Assembly (NCBI RefSeq): GCF_002775205.1
Contig: NC_036443.1
Location: 14,767,373-14,831,372 of the forward strand
DNA from: Xiphophorus maculatus
Lineage: Eukaryota > Chordata > Actinopteri > Cyprinodontiformes > Poeciliidae
DNA: 64,000 nucleotides
Reading direction: 5' to 3'
Below are positions 35,742-47,089 of the stretch, piece after piece. Each line of letters opens with the position of its first letter. Position 1 is the stretch's first letter. Made by a program: the position numbers and the translations under genes. The notes beneath the pieces are model-generated. The model had not been told where the DNA came from. It searched no databases and saw only the letters and a program-made list of their open reading frames with translations.

Positions 35742-36332
35742 CTGGTCCACCAGTAGATCGTCCAGCTCCGGCTGCAGACGGGTCTTTGTCTTGTCCAGTT
35801 TGTCGTAGGTGGACGTCTTCTCCTCCAGCTGCTGAACGATGTTGTCCATCTCCCTCTGGAGCTTCTTGCGACTTTCCTCAGCTCCCTCCAGCGAAACGGC
35901 CTCATGTTCCACTTTCTTCTTCACCTCAACCAGCTGAGTCTGCAGAGAGGCAACCTGCCTCTCCATGTTCTTCTTGCTCTCCTCCTCTTTCTCCAGCATC
36001 TCCTGCAGGTTATGCTGCTCGTCCTCCATCTGCTTCAGGCGGGAAGTGAGGGAGAGTTTCTGTCAAGTTTCTTCTTGGAGAAGCTCCTGAGTGTCCTGCA
36101 GCTGAGACTCGACTGTAGAAAGGTCCTTGCTGGATTTGATGCTTTTGCCCTCAGCTGCACTCAGAAGCCCGTTGACTCTGTCCAGCTCATGTTGCATCTT
36201 GGTCATCTTGTCGGCGAGCTCCTGCCTCCGTGGCTCACTTTCTCCAAATTTGATCTGCAGCTCCTGGACCTGCGCCTCGGCCTTCTTGCGTCGGTGTTCA
36301 GAGTCACCTTTGCTTTGGGTCAGATTCTTCAT
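35742..36332 (-). pseudogene. Processed fragment of non-muscle myosin heavy chain (MYH9-like) tail
   Basis: The minus strand reads about 197 codons of uninterrupted coiled-coil tail: GKGDSEH-like start ([20 protein letters not shown]), then [45 protein letters not shown], and YDKLDKTKTRLQPELDDLLV. It matches the MYH9 tail better than MYH10 or MYH11. There is no intron, although this span of the parent gene should cross several exon junctions, so it came from spliced RNA. One internal TGA (36060-36062) stands where Arg CGA is expected, a typical CpG decay. It ends abruptly at the gypsy sequence (35741/35742) and at an (AT)n block (36333). Confidence 0.88.
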
Positions 36333-36410
36333 ATATATAGATATATATCAATATATCTATATATATAGATATAGATATATCTACATATGGCTATCTATAT
36401 ATATATATAT
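36333..36410. repeat. (AT)n / (ATAG)n low-complexity block
   Basis: TA-rich imperfect repeat separating the myosin fragment from a palindromic MITE. Confidence 0.9.
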
Positions 36411-36480
36411 ACAGTACAGACCAAAAGTTTGGACACACCTTCTCATTGAATTCAATTAGAAAGTGTGTCCAAACCTTTAG
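36411..36480. mobile_element. Palindromic Tc1-derived MITE, copy 1
   Basis: CAGTACAGACCAAAAGTTTG then GACACACCTTCTCATTGAATTC and its near-complement. It is inserted in TA repeats. The right arm has lost its last dozen bases. Same element as 49230-49307 and 56087-56150. Confidence 0.85.
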
Positions 36481-36504
36481 ATATACATATATATATATAT
36501 ATAT

Positions 36505-37540
36505 CAATATCAGTGACTTGCGGTGAGGTGCAAAGTTGGTGAGGCACTGACTTAATCATAATCAGATATACAAATGTTGACCACCTGCATGTTATTGTTT
36601 ACATAAGGAAATTTTGTTCATGCTGACAACACTGGAAGGCAAAAAGACAATTCTTTTACATGCCATCCATAGCCGCGCTGCCGCGGTAGAATAATTCCGT
36701 TAACTCAATGAAACTTGGAAATGTAGGTATTATTAATTTCATGCATGCTCCACAGCAAAGGGAAAAACCGTCGAAACCACATCTTTCTCGCTCTCTGCAT
36801 TGGCTAGGCTACATACAGACTCGTTGCCATAGCAACTGACAACAAAGCCCCTAAAAAAACAGAAATATTTCCCACACAAAGAGCAGAACATTCAATCTGT
36901 TGCAGTAGTATGGGTTTAGGCTTAATGTTTATTTTGAGATTAGTAATAAGTGATTGCTGTGGTAAGAGGAGAAACCTATAAATATTTTACTGCACTTGAC
37001 TGTATGGCTAGCTCGCTATTACTGTCTCTTACTCTGCAGTTGTGGAGTCACAATGTCTGGGATCATGAGCGCCGCCTGCCATGAGGCAAGAAAACTGCTT
37101 GAATCTGTTATCTGCCATTTCTGATCGCTCCTCAGCACACGAAACACGTCACACACACAGTTGGTGACAAAAAGCACTGTACATTATATACATAAACTAA
37201 ATTATTGAAAATCAGTTCATACATTTTAAGTTTTTTCGCTATTTTTTTGGCGACGTACAGACAGGAGGAGCATGCTCCCATAGAATGGCAGTTAGCGAGA
37301 GGTTGAGAGGAAGCTGTGGTTCCGAGCATTTGAATGGGAAAATGCGAAAATTCTGCGATTTTGAAGAAAAAAACATTCAAAATTGATTAAGATAAATAAA
37401 TAAATAAATAAATACTTTAAAGTACAAACCACAGGGTGAAAATAGAAAATGAATTATTTTATCATTATATTTTTCCATTATGACAGGTGAGGCTCTGCTC
37501 ACTTGCTTTCCCTGACCTATATATATATATATATATATAG
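36505..37540. mobile_element. Unclassified interspersed repeat (probable DNA transposon)
   Basis: A block lying between two TA-rich microsatellites. It starts near TTGCGGTGAGGTGCAAAGTT and GGTGAGGCACTGAC, and ends near CAGGTGAGGCTCTGCTCACT and TTCCCTGACC. The composition and lack of coding suggest a non-autonomous transposon, but I found no clear inverted ends and cannot place it in a superfamily. Confidence 0.4.
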
Positions 37541-39195
37541 ATTTCCTGTAGAGTGTGCATTCTAAGTTTGAGTAACAGAACTCAATTAAATATTTGCACA
37601 TTGTGATAAAAAAAAAAGATCTCATTCCTAATCAACATATCAGAAACAACCTGGAAGTACTCTGTCATTATCATGGGCTCTGTGTATAGATTTAATGCTT
37701 GCATACTTAAATACAGTATCATAAATGTAATTCAAACTCTACTAAAGCTGTTCTGCCTAGCATTAACTGCCATAATGTCCATAGAACTTGATGCACCAGA
37801 TGTTGCCTACATATTTACAGATTCCTTTGGCCTTAAAAGATACGCAAACAAAATAAAACTATTTATTTTAAATTTTTCTACGCCAAAAACAAGTTACAAT
37901 TTAGCTTTGCCTTGAATGGTTTTGTAGTCTCAGGTCCAGAAGCAATTTTTCACTGAGATATTTTCAAGCTTTTGCATGTAGTCGAGTGTTTTTTGTTTGA
38001 TGTTTTTTTTGCTGAAATGAATGTATTCACTTGGCCTATTTCAAGCCTGCTAGGAAAAAAAATGTGAATAATACACTATTTAGCGTTTTGACTTCAAGTA
38101 CATTTTGAAACACTTGATTATGTTAATTTTGTGTAAATATAATTTTCTAAGAACAGTAAAGTCTGTTACATTGTGACATCAATAATGAAGAATAAAGAAA
38201 ACAAATCCATACTTGTCTTTTTTTATGTCCTTCAATTGGGATCAGGTCCTCTAGGGGGCGACAAAGGTTCATATCTGATGGAGGTTATTCAGTTCATTCT
38301 GCTCCAGGCATTTGCTTTTTCTAAGCATATGTTCTCATGGTTATGAAGGCTATGAAGTGAATCTGCAATATGTTTGAATTGAAAGTAACTACACTAAATA
38401 TCCTAGAATCATGACATAATGAACACAATAAGTTACATTGTTCTTCAATGTGATATGGCATATGATGTTAGTTAAAGTGTGATGTAATAGTTTAATTCAG
38501 CTATTTCAGAACAGATGGCTGGAGCACAAAGTTTGAAGAGGAGCTATGCTATATGTTGAAGTTATCTTTGACGCCCATGTACTTGTGTATATTTTTATAT
38601 AACTTTTCAACTAGACATCCTACATTTATTTAGCTTTTTTTAATGATTGCAATGGGTTTTAATTGATATTGTACTTCCAAAAGGTGCAACAAGTTTTTGA
38701 TTTAACTAAAACATAAATAATGTACTGTACGAACACACATACGGTTGCGCTGGACACAATCTGCCCAGACTTCTACATTCACATGGAAGATGCAGAATTC
38801 TGTTTTCAAAAATCAGCCGCCATAGAGTTTCTTCCTCCATCCTTTCACTTTGATGACTGTCTAAGATAATACTCAGCTATTATATATGAAGGCAAAAATG
38901 GGCATATTTGCACCACTCCAACTTTCTAATTAGTCTTCCTTTGTAAAACAAAAGTGTGTGTGAATCCAAATTAAAATCTCTTATGTGCAAAAACGTCTGA
39001 TTCAGTTTAAACTTCTTGGCAAATTACTGAATTTTCCCACCCAATATAAGTGGAGTATTTTAACACTGTACAAGTGTTCTTTCTCTACTCAAAATTGTGA
39101 CCGAGAAACTGCAAAAACCTCGAACAGATCATAAACAGGTGCCGCACCGCCCTCTCGTGGCGAGAGCAGGTAACTGTCACTTCTAGAGTCCTTAT
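37541..39195. other. Intergenic DNA between the repeat block and the WNK3 promoter
   Basis: AT-rich; nothing recognisable on either strand. Confidence 0.5.
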
Positions 39196-39540
39196 GTTGT
39201 TGATGATGATGATGATGATCCCCGTGGCAGCGCGCTCTCTGCCAGTACTCACGCGAACCTGCTGCTAACCATTAGGAGTCCTCTTTCAGCGATGCGCACA
39301 AGTTACTGAAATTTCACGGATTACCGTCACTGGCCGACTGCAGACTGCTCGCAGCCGACCAACCGAGCCGCTAGTGGAAGAGAAAATGAGAGAACCGACG
39401 TCAAGCATAGTCTGAACTGGAACACGTCCGCCGGCTGCTCGCCCGCTGCCTCGCTGTCACACACGGACACCGAATCCCGACGGCTCCGGTGGTGGTGGGG
39501 GGATTTTCCAGCCGTCATCACCGCGACCGGCCGGTAAAAT
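39196..39540 (+). promoter_or_regulatory. CpG-rich promoter and probable non-coding exon 1 of WNK3
   Basis: This block is strikingly richer in G+C and CpG than its surroundings (for example CCGCCGGCTGCTCGCCCGCT, GACCGGCCGG). It ends in a usable donor, CCG|GTAAAAT, at 39533/39534. A (GAT)n run lies at 39200-39218. It is 8 kb upstream of the first coding exon of WNK3 in the same orientation. A second, stronger donor (TTCAG|GTAAGT at 39767/39768), preceded by an acceptor-like CAACGCAG, may define an additional 29-nt non-coding exon. Confidence 0.6.
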
Positions 39541-40839
39541 GTTAAGCTTGGAGCAAACAGAGCCCCGATTTTTTTCTTAAATTGTGTTGTGTTTTTTTTC
39601 CCAATAGGTGTAGATAATTTTTATATGAGAGTGTGATGTAAATTTGGCTTAGGTAATCCGGACATTTGTAAATAGGCAATAAAAATCCCGTTTACAGTCA
39701 GTATATTTAAGCTACCCTTTTTTAATTAAATCAACGCAGGACTGATGAGGTATGACGTTACATTCAGGTAAGTGATATTTTTATTTTTGTTTTTTTTATT
39801 ACACTACAAACATTTGTCATAATTAGAGTGTTATGTCATATAGTCCTGTGTGATTTGGGAACGGGGATTAAACTTGTCATGTATTGTGTTTTCCTACTAA
39901 TTATAGAAAATGTTTAGTGTATAAACACTGTAGTGTAGAGCAAACCGTGCTGTAGGAGACGGGCCCTCTTAATAAACCCGGAGCTGGCCCATCAGTTGTA
40001 GGATTTGAAGCGTGGTCGCACCTCGGGGACCATTGTTGATGTTGATTAGTGGTGCTGATCCTGTCCTCTGCTTTTTCCCTGTATGGGGATTGTACTCTTT
40101 GCCTCTCTTGTATGGCGTTTCTCAAGTCAGCTGAGCTCCCTGCTAGCCAATAGCAGTGTTTCATGTTACCTTCACGTCCAAGCATCACTGCGCTGTACTG
40201 TATATACTGGACCCTATAAATAAACACACAATCTGCGTTCCTCAACTTCTTAGTGCAGAATGAGAGTTGTAGAAATTATCTTTATATAGGTTTAACGTAA
40301 ACAGAAGATGTTTTTTCTTGCTATGTTGAAACAATGTGTAATATTAGCATGAGGTATGAATAAAGCAAAACCTTTCCCCTCTTTAATTCCTCTAAACTGC
40401 TAAATCGCTGAACCTCTGGCACCCTCATTATTCATAAAAACCCAGGGATTATTCAGACGTGAAAGAGGTTCAGTTGTAGATATGTACTCCCAGACTATTA
40501 AGCCACTCAGTAATGTTTAATCCTGGTTCCTCAGTGAGTGATTAGAAAGCTTTTCTTTCACCTAGATTTGTATGGTTTTGTCCACAGTGGGGATGCAAAG
40601 CGAACCGAAACCATGGGGGTTAGATAACACACATCTTTCTCCCTCTCTGTTCGCTCTATCCCTGTGAACAGTGCTGTGTGTGTGCTGCTACCTACACTGG
40701 AGTCTCACATGCTTGACCTGGATTGGACAAAAGTCCTTGTTGTGTTTTGAGCGTTGAGTTTCCCTAATAGGATGAGAACAATCAATTGTGTGTTTGATTC
40801 CAGCAGCTGGCATTTGATATTTCTTGCAAACAGGGAAGC

Positions 40840-40878
40840 GGCAACATGTGCTGAACAAGTTGTTCAGCACATGTTGCC
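40840..40878. repeat. Perfect inverted repeat, 19-bp arms, 1-base spacer
   Basis: GGCAACATGTGCTGAACAA (40840-40858), G, then its exact complement to 40878. It is not AT-simple. WNK3 intron 1. Confidence 0.96.
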
Positions 40879-40967
40879 AAGAGAAACCATTGCACGTTGG
40901 TCTTTTTGTGTGTTTACTTTGGCCCATTTTTTTCTAAAGGCAAATACATTTTAAGGTATTTTTAGGA

Positions 40968-41435
40968 TTACAGTTGAAACCAGAAGTTTACCAAACAGAA
41001 TGACAAATGTTTTTGTCTCTTTGTCTGATGTTAAATCAGACCAAACTTGTCCCATTTTATGTCAATTAGAATGACCAAAATTATTTCTATTTGCTAAATG
41101 TCACAGTAAGCAGAAAACATATTTCAGAGACTTATTTATTAATATCTTCAATGTCAAAAGTTTACATATATTATCTCAGTATTTAGTATCATTGCTTTTT
41201 AACCGTATAACATGGTTCTGAGTTTATTTCCTCAAGCTTTTTACAATAGTTTACTGGAGTTCTGACAGAACTGGTGGAACTGTGTCAGGTTTGTAGGCTG
41301 CTTTGCTTGCACCTTTTGAAATCTGTCCACTATTCTATGACTATACCGTACCAAAACATTAACTTGGTTGTCCGATAACCACTTGACGGTTGGTTTGGGT
41401 CATTGTCCATTTGGAAGACCCATTTTAACTAGTGG
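40968..41435. mobile_element. 5'-end fragment of a Tc1-like element (Sleeping Beauty-related group)
   Basis: Starts TTACAGTTGAAACCAGAAGT, matching the terminal repeat form TACAGTTGAAGTCGGAAGTTT of salmonid-type Tc1 elements. An internal AAAAGTTTACATATATT lies near 41157. Antisense transposase remnants then follow, including GGGTCATTGTCCATTTGGAA. It breaks off at 41435, where a hAT-like GTGGTGCACCAATTTATCG begins. Confidence 0.7.
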
Positions 41436-42429
41436 TGCACCAATTTATCGATTCATTGACACAGATTCTCTTAATTTTGGGAGATTGTTGATCAGCTGAT
41501 ACTTACGTGTGAAGCCAATCTTATCCCCCGATCTTATCTACCTCAGGTAAAGTATAAAAAAAGAAAATTATTATAAATATAATTATCTGAGAAAATATCA
41601 CTTGCATAATAATTTGGAACACGGTGTATTTGGGAGTTATCCTCTCCCCCACTACTGAGCTCTTTAAAGGCTTGCCTCCAGAAATCTGACAGTGTGAGTC
41701 ATGCTTGTTAAACGTGGCCTCTCACAGGGACCATGGTCTTTGTATTTGTCCGTCTGTGTGATCAACAACTGAGCTGCAGGGACCTAATATCATCAGTGAA
41801 GTTGCCGCTTGACTCAGAGCCCATTTGAATTTTGGCCAGCAGCTTTCAGACCTTGTGCTTCCTCTGTCTTCCCACATTACTCAGCCTCCATCTCCGTTCT
41901 AAATCTCTGTGAGACTAGTGCTGAGTTGGAAGGAGTCTGAAAGAAGTTTGAGCGTTGGATTAAGCATGCATGGAAAAGTTTGAATGACAAGCAGGTATGA
42001 ATCTGCTGTTCATACCACAACTGGCTCCTCTTGTGGTTGTTCCACTTGGAGGCTCTGTTGTTTTTTGGTTTCCAGACAAGTAAATGTGTTAAATGTACTC
42101 CCAGGTGCACAACTTATCCAAGTTTACCCTGTCTGCTGAAGGGCAATAGAATTATATGCAGAACACCACAGCTGACACCTGATCATATATCTGGAAAATA
42201 TTAGTTTTTATAGTTTTATCGTGCTCCACTAAGGTTGCAATGCTCACTCCACGTTTTGGTACACATGTGATTTGTTTCCTAAGCTGATCCTGGGTTTTCA
42301 AAATTGAACTTCAGTGTCCTGAAATAAAGAAACGTATAATAGTTTCACAAAGAAAGCTCTTTAAGAACCCCCTAACAACCAGAAGATATTTATTATTTTT
42401 GTGGAACATTAAGATAACAGATGTTAGGA

Positions 42430-42660
42430 TCTCAACTTTCCATCCGTCTGTCCGTCCATCATCCATCCATTCAGCCAATAAACAGTCCCTCCAGCTTGTT
42501 TTGGGACTTCTCCCAGTGGGACGTTCATGGAACATCTCACCCGGGAAGCAGACGTTTAGGCATCTTAAACAAATTCCTGAGCCACCACAACTGGCTCCTC
42601 TTGATGTGGAGGAGCAGTGACTCTACTCTAAGCCCCTGCCAGATGATTATACATGTGCAA
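42430..42660. mobile_element. Interspersed repeat fragment (LINE-like)
   Basis: CACCCGGGAAGCAGACG, CCTGAGCCACCACAACTGGC and TGTGGAGGAGCAGTGACTCT belong to a repeat common in fish genomes that I associate with LINE elements. No open frame of note. Confidence 0.45.
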
Positions 42661-45334
42661 TATTATTCTATAAAAATGTTTTTTTGTTGTTGTGGTGGTG
42701 ACCAACATCTCATTTTCTAAATGTTGTTAAAACTGTAAAACTGAGCAGATAATAACAATAAAGTGAAATATTTTTATTTCAGTTATTATTTAATTTATTT
42801 TTCATTGTATTTTCTTTATTTTTAGATTTTATAACATTAAATAGTTGGACAGCACCAGCTCCCCCTCAGCCTGTGTCAGAGGATGTACAAGCGGAAACTA
42901 TTCCTATGCTAATGTAATCACCTTGTGTTTTTTTTTTTTCAACTTTTCCATCCTCCAGAGGCATTCTTCCTCTCCTCTCTTCTGTTCTCCTCTTAGCTGC
43001 TTTTGTTTGAGCAGAGATTTAGCTACTCGCTGCAGTCATTCACGCAAACATTGGCACATATTTTATCAGACAACCTGCCCTCAGCCCCCTTTTTGTCTAT
43101 GCCACCCCCACCCCTTTATTTCGCCCTCATTCTCTTTCACTCACATTTTCTCACCCCATCAGCCACTGCCCCTCCCTCGCACCATCTCTCTTTCCCTCTC
43201 TTTCTCTGTGTTTAAAACTACTGTCTGCCTGCTCCCACCAACTGCAGTCCCTTACTGTCCCCCCATGCCACATTTTATTCACTCTTTTCATCTGCATTTC
43301 CCCTCTCAGTCACAAAAACATGGCCAGCACACACACACAGTCCTCCGGCTCTGTCTCTATCGACCTTCCTAGTTTTTCAACCGCTGCCCGGTAAGCTGAA
43401 GTTGCTGCAGGACTGCAGTATTTTATTCAGTGTAAGTTAGAAAATGCAGATTATGTTCTGTGTGAAAGATTTATTAAACAATCCATGCTAATTTTATTTT
43501 TGTTTTCAAGGAACCAAATTTGTGTTAAGTGGTAGATTGCTAATTGTTTTGAAGGTTTTTTGATTTTTCTCTTGACTTTTTTGGCTTAGTTTTTCAGACA
43601 TTTTCAGTCCTGTTCATGTGAACACAAAAGCCTTGCTTAATAGATGCAAAATACAATGAAATGTCAATGTCATTCATTTTTTTATTAGTACCTTTTCTTT
43701 TTTCAGGTAAGGAGAGTTGATACCAGAGATCTGTCGGAAAGATAAATGACATTCTCCTTTGTTTTTACAGTTATGTAGAGGATCATATCTTTGGCAGTCA
43801 GTAGGCAAACATGTCACAATGATTTTAGCTGCACATTTTAGGGATTATTAGGCAGCTGCAGGTGTACTCGGAAACTCCCGGAAGCCCCAAAGGCCGACTC
43901 AGTACAAGAGTTCATCTCTCACGAATTGGAGCACCGACACAGATGTGAAGAGAGAATTATTCTGACATGTCAGCCAGATGTACGCTTCATGCTAGAGTCA
44001 TTTTGCTGCCTGGGCGAGATGTCACAATTTCAGCTGCAGTGTTGGTTTTATTATCTTCATCTGTAGTATACCACATTTGCCCACATGAGCAGTTGCTTGG
44101 TCATTTGGCTGGTGTCAGGAAATTCCTCTCGGCATTCTTTCGTTGAAAGGGGAACGAGTGGGTTGGGTGAGAGTGACAGTTTGCATGTGTATGTGTGTGT
44201 TTCTCCTCTGCAAATAAAAGAGGGTGCGTGTAAAACAACAAAGTTTGCCCTGACAATCTGGTGTGGGTTCAATATTTGTGTGTGTGTGTGTATTTGGGAG
44301 GGAGACTGTGAGGGTGTGAGAGACAGTGATGCGGTTGAACGTGTTTGATGTACTGTGATAACTCTCTCCGGTATGTGGCTTTCATGGGAACTCGTTACCC
44401 TGGGGACACGGGCAAAAAAGTTTAAATGGCAGCTTCCTCTTTGTTCATTGTACCTTGTTCCACCTTTGTGTCCTTTACTTATATTATGCCTCACCTCTAG
44501 AAAAGAACTGTACCTTACAGCATGTCCCTTATGAGTGCCATAACTATTTTTTCCTTTGCTTTTAGTCATTGTTAAGTTTTCTGTTTTGTTTCTATATTAT
44601 TGCATAAGTATTGTGCTGCATTGTGCTGCCGCGTTGAGTCAGAAATTATACTTTGTTTTTTACAGCCTGTGTTTCTGTCCTTGGAATGTCGCTTAACTGG
44701 AATTGTTTCTGTTCTTTTCAGAGTTTCTTAGCAGTTGGTGTTTTAATTTGACTGACAGCTATGCACATTGCTTGCCAGACATGTTTACTTTAAAGTTGGA
44801 CACAGAATAGGCTTGATGCGATTCTTAATTACCGTGTTGTGAAAGAGAAAAGAGACCAGCATGGTTTCTTTTCTCTAAGGTCTAAGGTCTGGACTCACTG
44901 TGGTGAGGTAGGTGGTCCCTGTTGATGTCTTCATAACTACAAGTCCTGTATCCCAAGAAACTATTCATGTGACATGGATGCTCTAAAAAGTCTAGCAAGT
45001 TTGGCTAGCAAGATGGACTATCAGGCTTTCATCTGTAAAGTAAAACGTGTTGTGTTTTTAACTAATGCAAAGTGAGATTATTTCCTTATCATGGCTCCAC
45101 CTTTTTTTCTCTCCATTTATTGTTCCATTCTATTCCCAGTCTAACCACATTTCTTTGTGCTGAAACAGTTGCTTCTTTACCCTAGTTTGTTTGCTTTCTT
45201 TATGTTCAGAATATTGATCCCGAGCTTTAACTCTGTCCTGTAGAAACTGTCAGAGAAACGTTTGGTTTTGATACCCTAACAAAACAGCAGCTAAAAATAT
45301 GGTTATTTGGACATTTTGACAAGCAGGTATGAAT

Positions 45335-45366
45335 CTGTCTCTGATTTGAACAAAAATCAGAGACAG
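45335..45366. repeat. Perfect inverted repeat, 13-bp arms, 6-base loop
   Basis: CTGTCTCTGATTT, GAACAA, AAATCAGAGACAG. Its left arm overlaps the end of a 21-bp sequence that recurs at 41986-42006. WNK3 intron 1. Confidence 0.92.
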
Positions 45367-47089
45367 AGTTTTGTCTTGCCATCTACAGTATGTCGCTTTA
45401 TTCAAACCTATGTTTTGTGCAGAACTAAACATAAGAAAATTAGGTAGATTTTGTTGGAATATCAAATCCTGTCAGGCCTTTGTTTTACTGCATTGGGACA
45501 TTTTACCTTTTATATTTAAGGGTTCAATACTCTATGATTGCTCCCCAGACGTTATGTAATTAGTTCTTGAATTCACCAGAAAGGAGGTCATGCTGTCAGT
45601 TTCACTTTCAGTTCCAAGTATCTAACATATAGAAGTGAGTGACTCTTCAGCAACGTCTACATAGGAATCCATAATATAAAGAACTGTTATTGTTGGGTTA
45701 TCTCTGTGATAATGAGTATCAGATGCATACATTCTGTAGCAATGGTGCACTAAGTGGAAACAACAATGTACAGTAAGCTACAGTTTTTCTTTGATCCAAA
45801 ACTGAAAAGCAACAATTGTTCCTACTATTTCAAAAATAATGTACCATTACTTACTACAATAATAATAGTATTATCCTCTGAAATCTTTATTTTATTGCAT
45901 AGACTTAAACAAAAAAACTATCCAGAATAAGCACCTTTGAAATTTAGTAGAAGTTTAGTGTTCAGTATATAACCCATTATTGCTGTTCTGCTCTTTATTG
46001 AGGGACACAAGTTTAACAAGCTGGTACTGGCTGGGTATTTGCTCCAGCTGTCTACTCAGGTAGTTACTCTGCAGTCAGCTGCTTATTGAACATGCTCTTA
46101 TATTGCCAAACCTAGATATTTAAAATATAGATGTAAAAGATGTTGCTCCTGCAGTTTTTATGCCATGGCTGTGTTTTGCAACCAGAAAAAAAGTTATACA
46201 GCAATCGTCTTTAAAGACTTTAGTATTATTATTTCAGCAAGCTGATTGGTAATGGCAGCAACAGGTGGGGGAGGGTAGGTGCAGTATTAATCGATGCTTC
46301 ATACAGCTGTAGAAAACTCAGGAATTTTAAAATATAGAATCAGTGTGACAAGACATTTTACGGACTTTGAAACTAACCTTTTAAAGCCCTGTACCAGTGA
46401 TCAGCACGTGTCTAGTCTATAGGCAGAATTGCAATAAGCCTTTCCAAATTGACCAAAAATGCACTGATTATCTCTCTTGGCTGATGCCAGATAATCATAG
46501 TTATGAGTAGTTGTTTGTTTATTAGATCTCCACTACAGATGTCTAGTCACTCCAGCACAGTTCAACAGTCACTCTTTGTATGAATTATTCACACTCAACT
46601 GGCCCCTAGATCGTCATCCATTTTTAATGGTTGCAGTTGCATTCCACTGACTGCAGCTCTCTGTTGACTAATGGAGCTGTTTGACACAATTTATGTCACA
46701 AAAGGCTGATAAATGTGCTGGATGGTTGATTAGGGTAGCTCATTAAAAATCCCTTCTGAACTCCATCTCCTCAACTTTACAAAGATTTTTTTTTGTTTAA
46801 TTACATGCAATCATTGTACACAATCACTTCTGTTCATTTTTGGAAAGATTTGTAGAAAAGGAACATTACTAAATGCACATGCTTTAATGTATATGTGATA
46901 GTTAGAAAGTATTCCTGCAAAGAATGGTGTTTTTTTTTTTATCTACTCCCATAATTCAAATTAATATTAGAAAGGCTTTCTTGAAACCTGGCTTACCTTA
47001 ACTTCAGAGACACAGATATATCCATAATTTAGGAATTCCATCTGGTGTGTATCTAAAAATTAACAAATTGTTTCATATTTGTCTTGCAG

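Larger units (their letters stand above)
39534..47089. other. WNK3 intron 1 (5' UTR intron)
   Basis: A 7.5-kb intron holding a Tc1-like terminal fragment (40968), a 39-bp hairpin (40840), a LINE/SINE-like fragment (42430), a pyrimidine-rich tract (42940-43250) and two short dispersed direct repeats. The pyrimidine-rich tract gives an open frame of 175 codons that is compositional, not coding. Confidence 0.55.

Noticed and set aside
35411..36368. Overlapping open frames on both strands of the gypsy/myosin block
   Set aside because: They are shadow frames of the reverse transcriptase and coiled-coil sequence, which read correctly only in the two minus-strand frames described.
42845..43372. 175-codon plus-strand open frame
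   Set aside because: Composition is pyrimidine-rich low complexity (Ser, Pro, Phe, His), with no domain and no splice logic, inside WNK3 intron 1.
44057..44569. 170-codon minus-strand open frame
   Set aside because: Contains a translated CA/TG repeat and no recognisable domain; antisense within WNK3 intron 1.
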